DNA of 23,570 bases, taken from contig JAHFPO010000014.1 in assembly GCA_023266695.1 (NCBI GenBank), positions 1-23,570 on the forward strand. The letters run 5' to 3'. Of this stretch, positions 23,392-23,570 are shown one piece after another. Each line of letters opens with the position of its first letter. Within the stretch, counting starts at the first letter, position 1. The notes under the pieces are model-generated. The model did no database searches, was not told the origin of the DNA, and worked only from the letters and a program-made list of their open reading frames with translations. The position numbers and the translations under genes were made by a program. The stretch is from Hyphomicrobiales bacterium (GTDB lineage Bacteria > Pseudomonadota > Alphaproteobacteria > Rhizobiales > Xanthobacteraceae).

Positions 23392-23570
23392 ATGAAACAG
23401 AAACCTCTGAATATCAAGGCTTTCAACCGTCGATTCCCCGACGATGATGCCTGTCTCGATCACCTCATGCGGACCCGCTACGGCGTTCGGCTTATGTGCC
23501 GCTGCAACCGCGAAGCGGCCTATTACCGCGTGAAAGGCCGCCGGTGCTTCGAATGCGAGCATTGCGGCAA
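23392..23570 (+). mobile_element. IS1595-family transposase, N-terminal part (continues past the window)
   Basis: The frame opens at ATG 23392 and is still open at the last base, giving 59 residues. MKQKPLNIKAFNRRFPDDD, then CLDHLMRTRYG and a zinc-ribbon with CRC and CFECEHC pairs, is the N-terminal layout of IS1595/ISXO2-like transposases (FP-x-E/D...RWP-G...C-x-C...C-x2-C). The DDE-type catalytic domain would lie beyond the window, so whether the element is intact is unknown. The left end of the element must lie between 23307 and 23391, but its inverted repeat cannot be fixed without the right end. Base composition of this 85-base gap is AT-richer than the flanking genes, consistent with a foreign insertion. 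Confidence 0.75.

Overview
This window is a GC-rich bacterial chromosome segment. Its gene set and gene order point to an alphaproteobacterium, probably of the order Hyphomicrobiales (Rhizobiales). The supporting features are the dnaK-dnaJ-pmtA-type methyltransferase order, the hrcA-grpE and rph-rdgB-hemW clusters, the lipoprotein/rsmI/yraN/gshB cluster, the EI24-nth-DUF2244 cluster, and one intergenic repeat made of two palindromes that resembles the RIME elements of rhizobia. Nearly all of the window is coding, no stretch over 300 bases lacks a gene, and no tRNA, rRNA or CRISPR array is visible.

Layout. (1) 1-2432: the 3' end of pheT (+) converges with a Tat-exported flavin amine oxidase (-). 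(2) 2575-5467: a YiiX-like permuted papain-fold hydrolase, a candidate terminator, an EI24/CysZ-like membrane protein, nth (-) and a DUF2244 membrane protein, with nth and DUF2244 divergent across only 22 bp. (3) 5527-7865: an Ada-like alkyltransferase lacking the N-terminal zinc domain, overlapping tail-to-tail with gpmA, which follows dapB. (4) 7934-8036: the RIME-like repeat. (5) 8033-10231, all minus: pmtA-like methyltransferase, FMN reductase, pyrF and DUF1330, read as one run from a visible sigma-70-type promoter. (6) 10336-15892: the heat-shock block hrcA-grpE and dnaK-dnaJ on the minus strand, interrupted by the 3' remnant of alkB on the plus strand and a possible 42-codon membrane ORF. 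A sigma-32-like promoter lies about 145-170 bases ahead of dnaK. (7) 16053-18589: rph, rdgB and hemW (+), converging with an LpoA-like lipoprotein (-). (8) 19969-23306: rsmI, yraN, gshB and a secreted amidase-like protein (+). (9) The right edge enters an IS1595-family transposase.

How the genes fit together. Housekeeping functions dominate: protein folding (DnaK, DnaJ, GrpE, HrcA), RNA maturation (Rph, RsmI), nucleotide-pool and DNA repair (RdgB, Nth, Ada-like), heme loading (HemW), lysine and pyrimidine synthesis (DapB, PyrF), glycolysis (GpmA), glutathione (GshB) and phosphatidylcholine (PmtA-like). The points most worth a second look are the truncated alkB beside an otherwise complete chaperone locus, the RIME-like element that supplies the DUF1330 stop codon, the secreted amidase-like protein with unclear zinc ligands, and several TTG starts backed by strong Shine-Dalgarno sites. 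I found no convincing new multi-gene defence or biosynthetic system.
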